DNA of 41,915 nucleotides from contig JAJRXJ010000286.1 of the NCBI GenBank assembly GCA_024276355.1, positions 1-41,915 of the forward strand, given 5' to 3'. The stretch's first letter is position 1. Each line of letters starts with the position of its first letter. The translations under genes were made by a program, and so were the position numbers. This document shows, one piece after another, positions 16,570-24,768 of the stretch. The notes beneath the pieces are model-generated. The model worked only from the letters and a program-made list of their open reading frames with translations, was not told the origin of the DNA and ran no database searches. Source of the DNA: Actinomycetes bacterium (GTDB lineage Bacteria > Actinomycetota > Acidimicrobiia > Acidimicrobiales > Aldehydirespiratoraceae).

Positions 16570-17393
16570 GGGGCTGATTCCTCGGGGTCGAACAAGGGGA
16601 GGTCGGTGAACGAGGCTGCCAGTTCCGACATGGTGACGCGTGAACCGGCAACCAGTCGACGCACGCGCTCGGTCATTCCGGAGCGGCCGATCCACAGGAT
16701 GCGGCTGCCGATCCGGCCGACTTCGGGAACCACCCAGCGCTCCTCGTCGGGGTCGAAGTCGTAGGGGTGGGCGTAGAGCCAGACGCCGGGTCGTCCGGCG
16801 CCGGAGCGACCGGCCCATCGGGCGACTAGTCGTGGTGAGGCCCTCAGGTAGGTACCGCCCAGCAGTGGCAGCGAGACGGGGCCTGCACCGAACACCGGGC
16901 ATGGCAGCTCCACCATTCCTGAGCTCCATCGAAACGGCGATCCCGGGGCCTCGGGCCATCCGTAGAGGGGATTGCGGGCCGGAAGCACACTGGACGACCA
17001 TGCGAAGCCGAGGTCGGCGAGCACCGATGGAGCCCATGCCGACCCGGGGACCAGCGAGAAGATCGGAGCCCGGAATCCGGCCACGGGTTGCTGAACGATC
17101 TGCGACAACCGATCGGTTGCCTCGGCCGTCTCGGCGCGGAACCCATCGGGCGTCAGCTCCGGCAGGGGAACGTGGCGGGCCCCGTGGAGCGCGATCTCGT
17201 GGCCCCGGGCGGCGACACGGGCGACCAGGTCGGGATGGTCACGAGCCACCTCTCCGACGACGAAGAACGTGCCGGTGGTGCCCCACGATTCGAGATCATC
17301 GAGAAGTGAGTCGGTGATCGCCGGAAAACGGAGCTCGGCGCTGCTGTCGGGACGGTGGTCCTCGAGGTCGAGCGTGAAGGCGATTCCGGTCAT
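16566..17393 (-). CDS. Polysaccharide deacetylase (NodB-type)
   Basis: A 275-aa protein, no signal peptide. FTLDLEDHRPD (6-16) supplies the catalytic Asp region in the form seen in EPS-locus deacetylases. HEIALHGARH (65-74) gives the zinc HxxxH (H70, H74). FRAPIFSLVPG and WLYAHPYDFDPDE are the later catalytic motifs. The family removes N-acetyl groups from carbohydrate chains, and this DLEDH subtype is typical of exopolysaccharide clusters. The ATG at 17393 overlaps the upstream stop as ATGA. Neighbours support a surface-glycan role. Confidence 0.88.
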   Translation of the reverse strand: MTGIAFTLDLEDHRPDSSAELRFPAITDSLLDDLESWGTTGTFFVVGEVARDHPDLVARVAARGHEIALHGARHVPLPELTPDGFRAETAEATDRLSQIVQQPVAGFRAPIFSLVPGSAWAPSVLADLGFAWSSSVLPARNPLYGWPEAPGSPFRWSSGMVELPCPVFGAGPVSLPLLGGTYLRASPRLVARWAGRSGAGRPGVWLYAHPYDFDPDEERWVVPEVGRIGSRILWIGRSGMTERVRRLVAGSRVTMSELAASFTDLPLFDPEESAP

Positions 17394-18751
17394 GGGGTGG
17401 TCTGGTCGGCCGTGGTCTCCCGGCGCTCGCGATACCTCCGCCAGAGCCAGTCGATGCCGACCCCGGTGAGGACCACCATGGCCACGTCGACCGGAACGCG
17501 GTAGCGGGTGAGCCCGAACGTGACCGCGGAGGCGAATGCAACCATCACCCAGATTGAGGCCATCGGCACCAGTCGTCGCCCCTTCTCGCGCAGGGCGAAC
17601 GCTCCGATGACGGTGAACGGGACCAGCAGATAGTAGAGAGCCAGCCCGGCGGCGGAAGGCAGCTTCCACCGGCCCTCGATCTGGTAGTTGATGCGCAGCG
17701 TGCTGAGCGGCTTGAAGAACTCGAGCGACCGGCCGATCCGGGCCACGGCCACCAGCGGATACCGCTGCCAATGGTCGAGCGTGTAGCCGATCGCCTTGCG
17801 GGCCATGAAGTTGTCGCGGACCGATTCGTCGTAGGTGATCCAACCCTCGACCGGCACGTTCACGCCGGGCAGCGCGGCGTCGTACTCGGCGAACAGGTCG
17901 CGTTTCTCGAAGCAGGTGTCCCAGGTGCCCATCAGTTCGCCGGACCACGCGGTGTCACAGCTTCCGGCCAGCATCACGGTTCCGGAGGCGGCGCTCAGGG
18001 TTATCGGCTTGTCGAAGCGGACATTGTTGAACACCAGCCAAGGGGCCATCACCATCAGGCCGGCCAACCATGCCAGACCCACCTGCCGGACCCGTTCGGC
18101 CCGCGGCAGACCGCTGCGCCAGACCACGAGAGGCAAGATCAGAAACCCGAACAGTGACACCGACTCGGCTCTTGTGAGGGCGGCGACGGCAATGGCCACT
18201 CCCAGCAGAACCACCCGGCGACGATCCGGATGCTCGATCCACCAGTAGGCGGCCAGCAACACCAGCACGATCGTGGCCTGGTACATGCCCTCCGACAGCA
18301 GCATCACATCGTTGATCCACAAGAGAGGATGAACAGCCGCGAGAACGGCCGCCGAGATGCCCGCGATGTTGCCTGCCAGCCGTCTGGCCAGCAGGCCGAT
18401 CAGGACGATCATTGCCAGCCCGAACAGGGTGGACGCCCCCCGGTGCCATGTGACCGAGTCGAAGCCGAGCCGCGACCACGTGCCCAGGTACAGGGGATAG
18501 AGGGGAGGGTCTCCGGCCGACTCGACCAGGTGTCCGGACACGAACAGGTCGGTGCCAACCTTGAAGAAATGGCCCTGACCGATCAACTGGGCCTGAGCGT
18601 GGGTGTACCAGGCATCTCCGGCGACCTTGTAGCAGGTGCTCGACACGATGTCGCACGTGGGCCGGTAGACGAGCACAACCCACCAACGCAGAGCGAGGCC
18701 GGCGAATCCGATCATCCAGATCACGACAGTGGACCGCGATGGCCGCCTCAT
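17390..18751 (-). CDS. GT-C (GT39/83-like) membrane glycosyltransferase
   Basis: A 453-aa protein with about 10-12 TM helices. The first loop carries the acidic pattern GDAWYTHAQAQLIGQG used by GT-C enzymes to bind the lipid-phosphate sugar donor. Further motifs are LLSEGMYQ, ARIGRSLEFFKPLS and the C-terminal LTRYRVPVDVAMVV. These are shared with the next gene and with the second half of the AT3 fusion, so the three are paralogs. Between TM helices a long outer loop (about 265-320) includes two cysteines (GSCDTAW, WDTCFEK) that could form a disulfide. The start ATG overlaps the upstream stop (ATGA). Confidence 0.85.
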   Translation of the reverse strand: MRRPSRSTVVIWMIGFAGLALRWWVVLVYRPTCDIVSSTCYKVAGDAWYTHAQAQLIGQGHFFKVGTDLFVSGHLVESAGDPPLYPLYLGTWSRLGFDSVTWHRGASTLFGLAMIVLIGLLARRLAGNIAGISAAVLAAVHPLLWINDVMLLSEGMYQATIVLVLLAAYWWIEHPDRRRVVLLGVAIAVAALTRAESVSLFGFLILPLVVWRSGLPRAERVRQVGLAWLAGLMVMAPWLVFNNVRFDKPITLSAASGTVMLAGSCDTAWSGELMGTWDTCFEKRDLFAEYDAALPGVNVPVEGWITYDESVRDNFMARKAIGYTLDHWQRYPLVAVARIGRSLEFFKPLSTLRINYQIEGRWKLPSAAGLALYYLLVPFTVIGAFALREKGRRLVPMASIWVMVAFASAVTFGLTRYRVPVDVAMVVLTGVGIDWLWRRYRERRETTADQTTP

Positions 18752-20025
18752 GACGGTTGCTCGTGTGGTGAAGGCGAAAAGCGGTCGATGAGCGCACCGA
18801 GGGCCAGCACGGCCATCACCAACATGGCCACGTCGGCACCCACCCGGTAGCGGGTGATCCCGAACGACATGGCCGCGGTGATGACCGCGGTGGCTATCAC
18901 CGCCAGGAACGGGATCAGGGTGAAGTTGCGCCGCCGCAGAACGAACGCACCGGCGACGGCCGCGGCCATCACCACGTAGTTGGCGAAGAGGCCGATGCGG
19001 GTGAACACCTTGACCCGTCTTTCGAACACGACGTCGGAGTTTACGGTGTGGATCGGTTTGAACAGGCCGAACATACGGCCCACACGAGCGGCGATCACCT
19101 TCGGTTGCTCGTCCAGATGCGACGAGATGTAGCTCCAGGCGTGGTCGAACTTGGCCTTGCCGATGGTCGATTCGTCGCCCGGCGGCCACGCGCTGCCGTC
19201 GTCGCAGGCCAAATGCCAGTAACCCAGATAGTCGCCCGAGTAGGTCTGGTCGCAGTTGCCGATCTCGAGAACGTAACCGGGGCCCGCGGCCAGATAGGTG
19301 GGTTGTTCGAACGAAGTGAGGTTGCGCACCACCCACGGTGCCAGCATCGCCATTGCCACCCCGGCGGCGATCCCGGTGAGAGCGAATCGTTTCTTCCAGT
19401 CGAGTCGCCGGTCGAACATGACCAGCGGGGTCAGCAGCAGGAAGAACATCATGAATGGCTCACTTCGGGTGAGCGCACCGATGGAGAGAACGATCGACAG
19501 TTCCACGACGCGTCTGGTGTCGGGCCGCTCGACGAACCTGTATGCGAACAGCAGCGCGGCGGCAGCGATGGGTATGTACATCGACTCCGACAGGATGAGA
19601 CCGTCGTTCATGAACAGGGGTGGGTAGACGGCCGCCAGAATCATCGCCAGGATCGCGGTCCGGGTGTCGGCCAGACGGCGGGTGAGCAGGCCGACCGGTA
19701 TCACCACGGTTGCCGAGATGAGACCGGACGCGATTCGGTGCCACGACACTGAATCGAGACCCAGCACCGACCAGATCGACAGATAGATGCTGAACCCGGG
19801 AGGGTGGGCCGCGGTCGGTTCGTAGATGCCCTGCGACGCCGAGAACGGGTTGACGAACGGGTGGCCACGGGCGAGCAGATTGGCCGACTCGTGGTAATAG
19901 ACGTTGTCGTTGAACTCGCCGATGGGCACATGGCGATACCAGTGCCACCACAGAAACCAGCGGACCGCGAGGGCCAGCGCAAACGCAGCCGTGGTCCAGA
20001 TCAGGAATGGGTTCCTACGGCGCAC
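18748..20025 (-). CDS. GT-C (GT39/83-like) membrane glycosyltransferase, first gene of operon
   Basis: A 425-aa polytopic protein paralogous to the next gene. It contains the first-loop acidic motif EFNDNVYYHESANLLARG, then NDGLILSESMY, ARVGRMFGLFKPIH and ITRYRVGADVAMLV. An outer loop has cysteines in GNCDQTY and LACDDGS. The GTG at 20025 is preceded by TAGGAT at 6 nt and no Shine-Dalgarno, so it heads a leaderless operon running GT-C, GT-C, deacetylase, methyltransferase, each junction overlapping by 4 nt. Sugar and acceptor are unknown; polyprenyl-phosphate-linked donors are usual for the family. Confidence 0.85.
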   Translation of the reverse strand: MRRRNPFLIWTTAAFALALAVRWFLWWHWYRHVPIGEFNDNVYYHESANLLARGHPFVNPFSASQGIYEPTAAHPPGFSIYLSIWSVLGLDSVSWHRIASGLISATVVIPVGLLTRRLADTRTAILAMILAAVYPPLFMNDGLILSESMYIPIAAAALLFAYRFVERPDTRRVVELSIVLSIGALTRSEPFMMFFLLLTPLVMFDRRLDWKKRFALTGIAAGVAMAMLAPWVVRNLTSFEQPTYLAAGPGYVLEIGNCDQTYSGDYLGYWHLACDDGSAWPPGDESTIGKAKFDHAWSYISSHLDEQPKVIAARVGRMFGLFKPIHTVNSDVVFERRVKVFTRIGLFANYVVMAAAVAGAFVLRRRNFTLIPFLAVIATAVITAAMSFGITRYRVGADVAMLVMAVLALGALIDRFSPSPHEQPS

Positions 20026-20031
20026 CCGGCG

Positions 20032-20037
20032 ATCCTA
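20032..20037 (-). promoter_or_regulatory. -10 element of the GT-C operon
   Basis: TAGGAT on the minus strand, 6 nt before the GTG at 20025. It lies back to back with the element at 20047-20052 in a 33-bp divergent gap. Confidence 0.55.
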
Positions 20038-20046
20038 GTTGCGCCA

Positions 20047-20052
20047 TACGGT
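20047..20052 (+). promoter_or_regulatory. -10 element of the metallo-hydrolase gene
   Basis: TACGGT, 6 nt before the ATG at 20059; leaderless geometry. Confidence 0.5.
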
Positions 20053-20058
20053 GGTGGG

Positions 20059-21477
20059 ATGCGCGTCACCGTGATCGGCCACAGCTGTCTGAAAGTCGAG
20101 ACCAGAGCCGGAACGATTCTCGTCGACCCCTGGCTGTCGGGGTCGTGCTACTGGAGGTCGTGGTGGCATTTCCCGCCCACCGAACCCGCTGACGAATCCA
20201 CGTTGTCACCCGACTTCGTCTACCTCACCCACCATCACTTCGATCATTTCCACTATCCGTCGATGAGGCGCCTTGATCGTCACACCCGGGTTCTCGTTCC
20301 GAAGTTCGGTGTCGATGTGATGGCCGGCGAGGTGCGGTCGCTCGGGTTCGCCGATGTGCGGGAGATCCCCCACGGCCGGGTCATAGACCTCGGTGAGGGG
20401 GTGAGTGTGGCGTCCTACCAATACGGTTTCGACGACACCTCGTTCGTGGTCACCGACGGCGACAACACGATCGTGGATGTCAACGACTGCAAGCCCCGCG
20501 GGCGGGCGCTGTCCCAGATCTCGAAGGCGTTCGGGCGGCCCGACATCGTGTTCAAGAGCCACTCGTTCGCGCAGTCGTATCCGGTGCTCTACGAGGCGGA
20601 GGACCCAGCCGACCTCGAACTGGTGAGCCCCGACACCTACATCGCCGATTTCCGCAACACGATGGCCGGCCTGCGGCCCCGGTACGCGGTGCCGTTCGGT
20701 TCGATGGTCGGTTTTCTCCATCCCGAGAGCCGGTCGGTCAACGATCATCTGATAACACCGGCGGCGGTGGCCGAGGCCATGGCCGAGCGCGGCGTTGAGG
20801 GCACCGACGTGATCACCATGGCCCCCGGTGATTCGTGGTCGTCGGATTCCGGCTTCGATCGCAGCGATTACGACTGGTATGCCGATCGTCGTGGCCACCT
20901 CGACGAACTCACCCGCATCAATCAGGCCAAGCTCGACGAGCAGGAGTCGTCAGAAGCCGGGCGCACCCTCGAATGGGTTGCCTTCGAGCAGCACCTGAAC
21001 CGTTTCGTGTGTGATGTGCCGAGGATCGCCGCGCGGCGTCTGGTGCCTCGAACGTTCGTGTTCCACGTGCCGTCCGATCCCGACACCCCATGGTGGTGGG
21101 TCTCTTTGAGCAAACGCCGTGTCGGTCGTTCGCCCACACCCCCGGAGGACCGATCCGGAGTGGCCGACATCAACGAGGCGGTGCTGTCCGACGCGATCAG
21201 CGACCGGATCCTCCACATGGTTCACGGCTCGATGCGCATCCGCACCCGCATCACCAGGGGTGGAGCCGAGTCTGATCTGGCCTTCTGGGGGCTAATGATG
21301 ATGTGGGAGATCGGCTATCTGCCGATCCGCCGGCTGGCTTGGCGGCCGAGGGCCTGGATGGCCGCGGCGCGTCGGTGGCGAGAGATCACATCTCAGCTTC
21401 CGATGATGCTCGGGCGCGACCCGGTCGACAGGTTGGCGGCGGGTTTCGGAGCCGAGGGTCGGGCCGAGTCGGCCTGA
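20059..21477 (+). CDS. Metallo-beta-lactamase-fold protein, UlaG-like, with C-terminal extension
   Basis: A 472-aa protein. The N-terminal MBL domain (about 1-270) has VIGHSCLKVET, LVDPWLSGS and the metal motif THHHFDHFHY. Later D-rich strands (IVDVNDCKP) and FKSHSFAQSYP follow the UlaG/CMP-sialate-hydroxylase-like branch. A C-terminal region (about 310-472) includes DAISDRILHMVHGSMRIR, which resembles SCP2-like lipid-binding segments found in that branch; this is tentative. No Rieske Cys/His motif is seen. It is divergent from the GT-C operon and probably belongs to the surface-glycan region. Longer upstream frames lie antisense to the GT-C gene. Confidence 0.78.
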   Translation: MRVTVIGHSCLKVETRAGTILVDPWLSGSCYWRSWWHFPPTEPADESTLSPDFVYLTHHHFDHFHYPSMRRLDRHTRVLVPKFGVDVMAGEVRSLGFADVREIPHGRVIDLGEGVSVASYQYGFDDTSFVVTDGDNTIVDVNDCKPRGRALSQISKAFGRPDIVFKSHSFAQSYPVLYEAEDPADLELVSPDTYIADFRNTMAGLRPRYAVPFGSMVGFLHPESRSVNDHLITPAAVAEAMAERGVEGTDVITMAPGDSWSSDSGFDRSDYDWYADRRGHLDELTRINQAKLDEQESSEAGRTLEWVAFEQHLNRFVCDVPRIAARRLVPRTFVFHVPSDPDTPWWWVSLSKRRVGRSPTPPEDRSGVADINEAVLSDAISDRILHMVHGSMRIRTRITRGGAESDLAFWGLMMMWEIGYLPIRRLAWRPRAWMAAARRWREITSQLPMMLGRDPVDRLAAGFGAEGRAESA

Positions 21478-21493
21478 GCGGCCGGCGCTTCAG
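21474..21493. terminator. Hairpin covering both convergent stop codons
   Basis: CTGAGCG, loop GCCGG, then CGC(T)TCAG: 7 pairs with one bulged T. The plus-strand stop is in the left arm and the minus-strand stop in the right arm. There is no T-tract. Confidence 0.45.
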
Positions 21494-22509
21494 TAGGCAT
21501 CCATGTCGAGAAACTCGAACGTGTCGAGCTTGACCGTGTCGTCATCAAACGCCGGGTCGAGACGCCTGACCACCAGATTGAGCGGAGACGGCCTCAGGCG
21601 CATGGGAGGGACGATGCCGCGCACGGTGACCGAGCCGTTGAAGCCGGCGTAGACCGCGAAAGCGGCCCGATGCCAGCGAGTTGCCGACCGGATGGCCCGA
21701 GTGGCGTCGAGGGGAGATCCTCCGCCCACCAGAGGGAAGATCTTGAGAATCACACACGCCGGGATCGGTCCCAGCGAGGACCGTGTGGTGATCAGCACCA
21801 TGTCGTCGAAGATGTGGACCGCGTACCTGGTATTGGGGCACGCCAATCGCCACCTGAGGACGTCGGGGGTGTAGTCGGTGGCCCAGCCATCGACGGTGTG
21901 ACGGTCGACAGTGGCGCACAGATCGGAGAAGTCGGCTGAGTCGAGCCACTCGTCGGTGACCCGTGTGTGGGAAACCCGCTTTCGGGGACGGCCCCGGCCG
22001 ATGGGATGAATCACCTTCACGGGCAGCGGGGCCTGCAGCTTCCAGCCCATGTACTTCACCACCGCACCCGTCGACTTCGCATTGGTCACCCCGATCACGA
22101 AGGACCAGCCGTTGGCGGCCTCTTCTTCGTAGATCTCCTTCCCCAGCCGCTGGAAGTGACGGGAGCGCTGATGTCCTGTCTTCACCACGGCATTGAGCGA
22201 CCACCCACCGTTGGTTCGTTCTCCTCCGGGGCCCCGGTAACGGCGCGGCACGTTCACGTAGTGGGCGACCAGCTCGGCGGATCCATTCGATGGGATCTGC
22301 TGGTAGCGCTCGACCGCCCGGCCGAGGGGATTCTCGCGGTAGGCCCACCGAAGATAGGAACTGTCGACGAACCGGGGATCGGGCAACTCCAGGTCGAGCA
22401 GCTCGGTGGCGTCGTCGAGAAGTGATGGATCATCGGACGAGCCGTCGATGGTCCAGCCCTCGACGCCATCGTGGATGGTGGCGCCGGCGGGTGGATGTGA
22501 CTCAGCCAT
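21490..22509 (-). CDS. GNAT-like acyltransferase-fold protein
   Basis: A 339-aa protein without signal or TM segments. The segment SSYLRWAYRENPLGRAVERYQ is a hallmark of GNAT-like proteins encoded in polysaccharide loci (the YLRWKYxxNP pattern). The repeated alpha/beta organisation, with GWSFVIGVTNAKSTGAVVKYMGWK in the middle, is compatible with a double GNAT/FemAB-like fold. No substrate is evident. The ATG is preceded by TACCGT at 7 nt. It converges on the UlaG-like gene with 12 nt between stops. Confidence 0.65.
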   Translation of the reverse strand: MAESHPPAGATIHDGVEGWTIDGSSDDPSLLDDATELLDLELPDPRFVDSSYLRWAYRENPLGRAVERYQQIPSNGSAELVAHYVNVPRRYRGPGGERTNGGWSLNAVVKTGHQRSRHFQRLGKEIYEEEAANGWSFVIGVTNAKSTGAVVKYMGWKLQAPLPVKVIHPIGRGRPRKRVSHTRVTDEWLDSADFSDLCATVDRHTVDGWATDYTPDVLRWRLACPNTRYAVHIFDDMVLITTRSSLGPIPACVILKIFPLVGGGSPLDATRAIRSATRWHRAAFAVYAGFNGSVTVRGIVPPMRLRPSPLNLVVRRLDPAFDDDTVKLDTFEFLDMDAY

Positions 22510-22516
22510 GGTCGCG

Positions 22517-22522
22517 ACGGTA
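22517..22522 (-). promoter_or_regulatory. -10 element of the GNAT-like gene
   Basis: TACCGT on the minus strand, 7 nt before the ATG at 22509; no Shine-Dalgarno. Confidence 0.45.
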
Positions 22523-22554
22523 CCTTGCCAATACCGCTACGCAGGGAGACGGGC

Positions 22555-23859
22555 ATGGCAGATCTATTGTCGATTTCCGAACGAATCATCGATTCGGGCG
22601 TGCTGTCGGAGATGCCGAACCGGGTCACCCAGGAGCTTTCGGAAGTGGCCGACGGGCTGGCGGTGGTCGAGTCGTTCAGCCACATTTGGGGTCTCGACAC
22701 CGGCGATGGTCTGGTGTTGTTCGACGCGAGCGGGGTCCTCACCGGGATGGAGGCCATGGAGTCGATGCGAGGGTGGCGCACCGATCGGGTCGACACCCTC
22801 GTCTACACCCATGGCCATGTCGACCATGTGGGTGGTAGCGGTGCCGTGCTCGCCGATGCCGACAGGCGGGGTTACCGGCGCCCGGCGGTAGTTGCCCATG
22901 AGGCGGTTCAGGCCCGACTGGAGCGATACCGGCTCACCAACGGTTGGAATCTGGGCATCAACGCCCGACAGTTTGGCGGAACCCGCAACGACACCATGCG
23001 ACTGAGCCCCGGCAAGTCCGGCGGCAAGCTCGGTGAGCGATTTCTGCCGGACGACGTGGCCGAGCCCGACGTCACCTACTCCAACACGGTCGGGATGAGG
23101 GTGGGCGACACCGAGTTCGAACTTCACCACGCCCGCGGTGAGACCGACGACCACACCTGGACCTGGGTTCCCGACCGGAAGGCGGTGTTCGTCGGCGATC
23201 TGTTCATATGGAATTTCCCCAATGCCGGCAACCCGCAGAAGGTCCAGCGGCATCCGGGTGAGTGGGCTCGTGCCCTGCGCGAGGTGGCCGCCCGTCAACC
23301 CGAGTTGTTGCTGCCGGCTCACGGCCTCCCGATCGGCGGCGCCGACCGGATAGCCACCGTGCTCGACAACACGGCCACCGCACTGGAACACCTTGTCGAG
23401 TCCACGGTTGCGCTGATGAACCAGGGTGCTGATCTCGACACCATCATCCACACGGTGAGCGTTCCCGCAGACCTGGCCGATCTGCCGTATCTGGTGCCGT
23501 TCTACGACGAGCCCGAGTTCGTGGTGCGGAACATCTGGCGGCTCTATGGCGGCTGGTGGGATGGAGACCCGTCATCGCTCAAGCCGGTGCCCAAGGCGCG
23601 GCTGGCCGGTGAGATAGCCGACCTGGCCGGCGGGCCCTTGGCGCTGGCGCGACGGGCCGCCGAGGTGGCCGATTCGGGTGATCTGGCCTTGGCCTGCCAT
23701 CTGGTGGAGATGGCTGCAGATGCGGCGCCGGACGACCCGGCAGTCCATGAGATTCGGGCCGACATCTACACCAGGCGTCGGTCGGAAGCCTCGTCGTTGA
23801 TGGCCCGCGGGATTTATCGTGGCGCGGTCAAGGAATCGCGCGCCGTCATCGGCGATTGA
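22555..23859 (+). CDS. Alkylsulfatase-like metallo-beta-lactamase-fold hydrolase
   Basis: A 434-aa protein. The MBL domain includes YTHGHVDHVGG (zinc HxHxDH), HARGETDDHTW and LLPAHGLPIGG. The C-terminal part (from about 330) begins WRLYGGWWDGDPSSLKP and continues as a helical repeat region. This is the alkylsulfatase dimerisation domain of SdsA/BDS1-type enzymes. The SCP2-like third domain of full-length alkylsulfatases is absent. The family hydrolyses alkyl sulfate esters or related substrates. ATG 22555 has GGGAG about 7 nt upstream and is preferred over 22525. The 3' end overlaps the next convergent gene by 14 bp. Confidence 0.85.
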   Translation: MADLLSISERIIDSGVLSEMPNRVTQELSEVADGLAVVESFSHIWGLDTGDGLVLFDASGVLTGMEAMESMRGWRTDRVDTLVYTHGHVDHVGGSGAVLADADRRGYRRPAVVAHEAVQARLERYRLTNGWNLGINARQFGGTRNDTMRLSPGKSGGKLGERFLPDDVAEPDVTYSNTVGMRVGDTEFELHHARGETDDHTWTWVPDRKAVFVGDLFIWNFPNAGNPQKVQRHPGEWARALREVAARQPELLLPAHGLPIGGADRIATVLDNTATALEHLVESTVALMNQGADLDTIIHTVSVPADLADLPYLVPFYDEPEFVVRNIWRLYGGWWDGDPSSLKPVPKARLAGEIADLAGGPLALARRAAEVADSGDLALACHLVEMAADAAPDDPAVHEIRADIYTRRRSEASSLMARGIYRGAVKESRAVIGD

Positions 23860-24373
23860 GACCACCGAGCGGATCGCCGGCCGGGCGAAACGCGTCGCCG
23901 GCGATGGTGACCGACGAGTCCAGGTAGACGATCTCCCCGGAGCTGAGCAGGGCGCTGATCCGGCCGGTGCGGTCGGGTCCGATTTCGTCGACCCGGGCCC
24001 ATGCTCCCTTGCGGTGGATCCAGTTGCCGGGCCTCACCAGCTCGGGTGGAATCACGGCACCGGGCTTGATCTTGACCGAGTCGGTGGCGATGGCCATCTG
24101 GTAGAGGTGGTGGACCGCGGCCACCAGCAGCGCCGTTCCGATCGCCGCCAGCACGATACCGATCACCTCGCGGACGGTTGAATGGTTGCCGTTGAATTGC
24201 ACGGCCGCCACCGCGGCGCCAGCTGCGACCAGAATCGTGGCGAAGACAACCACGGACACCGAGACCCTGATCGAGTGCGCACTCCCGGCCGGGTCGACAT
24301 CCGAGACATAACCAAGCTCGGCGTATTCGACCAGTTGTTCGTTGACGTTGGTGGGTCGAGCCCGAAACGACAT
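23846..24373 (-). CDS. Small two-TM membrane protein of unknown function
   Basis: A 175-aa protein. Two hydrophobic helices at about 35-58 and 68-92 are followed by a soluble C-terminal domain of short strands (IHRKGAWARVDEIGPDRTGRISALLSSGEIVYLDSS) resembling a small beta barrel. ATG 24373 has a strong AGGAGGGGGG Shine-Dalgarno. The frame continues upstream through the tRNA-Leu gene but cannot be coding there. No family recognised. It lies downstream of tRNA-Leu on the same strand. Confidence 0.65.
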   Translation of the reverse strand: MSFRARPTNVNEQLVEYAELGYVSDVDPAGSAHSIRVSVSVVVFATILVAAGAAVAAVQFNGNHSTVREVIGIVLAAIGTALLVAAVHHLYQMAIATDSVKIKPGAVIPPELVRPGNWIHRKGAWARVDEIGPDRTGRISALLSSGEIVYLDSSVTIAGDAFRPAGDPLGGLNRR

Positions 24374-24430
24374 CAGTGCCCCCCTCCTGTGCCAGATCGT
24401 CAGGTGCATGTTGCCACGAATGAGAGGTCG

Positions 24431-24464
24431 GGCGCCACCCGGCGAAACCGGTCCGCCGGGCGCC
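24431..24464 (-). terminator. GC-rich hairpin downstream of tRNA-Leu
   Basis: On the minus strand, GGCGCCCGGCG pairs with CGCCGGG..GGCGCC across a 9-nt loop with a small bulge. It begins about 45 nt past the tRNA 3' end. There is no T-run. It would separate the tRNA transcript from the 175-aa gene. Confidence 0.45.
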
Positions 24465-24509
24465 TGGTTTCGATTCCAGAACGCCCCGATGTCGCCGGTA
24501 TTCGAGTAG

Positions 24510-24593
<84 letters not shown>

Positions 24594-24756
24594 GTGGCCC
24601 GTGGAATCCCGAAGAATTCCGCGACCCAAGAGGCTACAGCCATCAACTCGTTTCCCCCGCTCGCAGATCTGGTTTCGTTCGCCTTCGTTCCTCTTCGTTC
24701 CCGCGCGACGCGGCCGTACACGGCGTGGTCGCAACGAAACAACAACCGATGTTCGG

Positions 24757-24762
24757 TAGTCT
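24757..24762 (+). promoter_or_regulatory. -10 element of fhaA
   Basis: TAGTCT, 6 nt before the GTG at 24769, with no Shine-Dalgarno. It is the head promoter of the wall-signalling operon. Confidence 0.55.
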
Positions 24763-24768
24763 CCCGGT

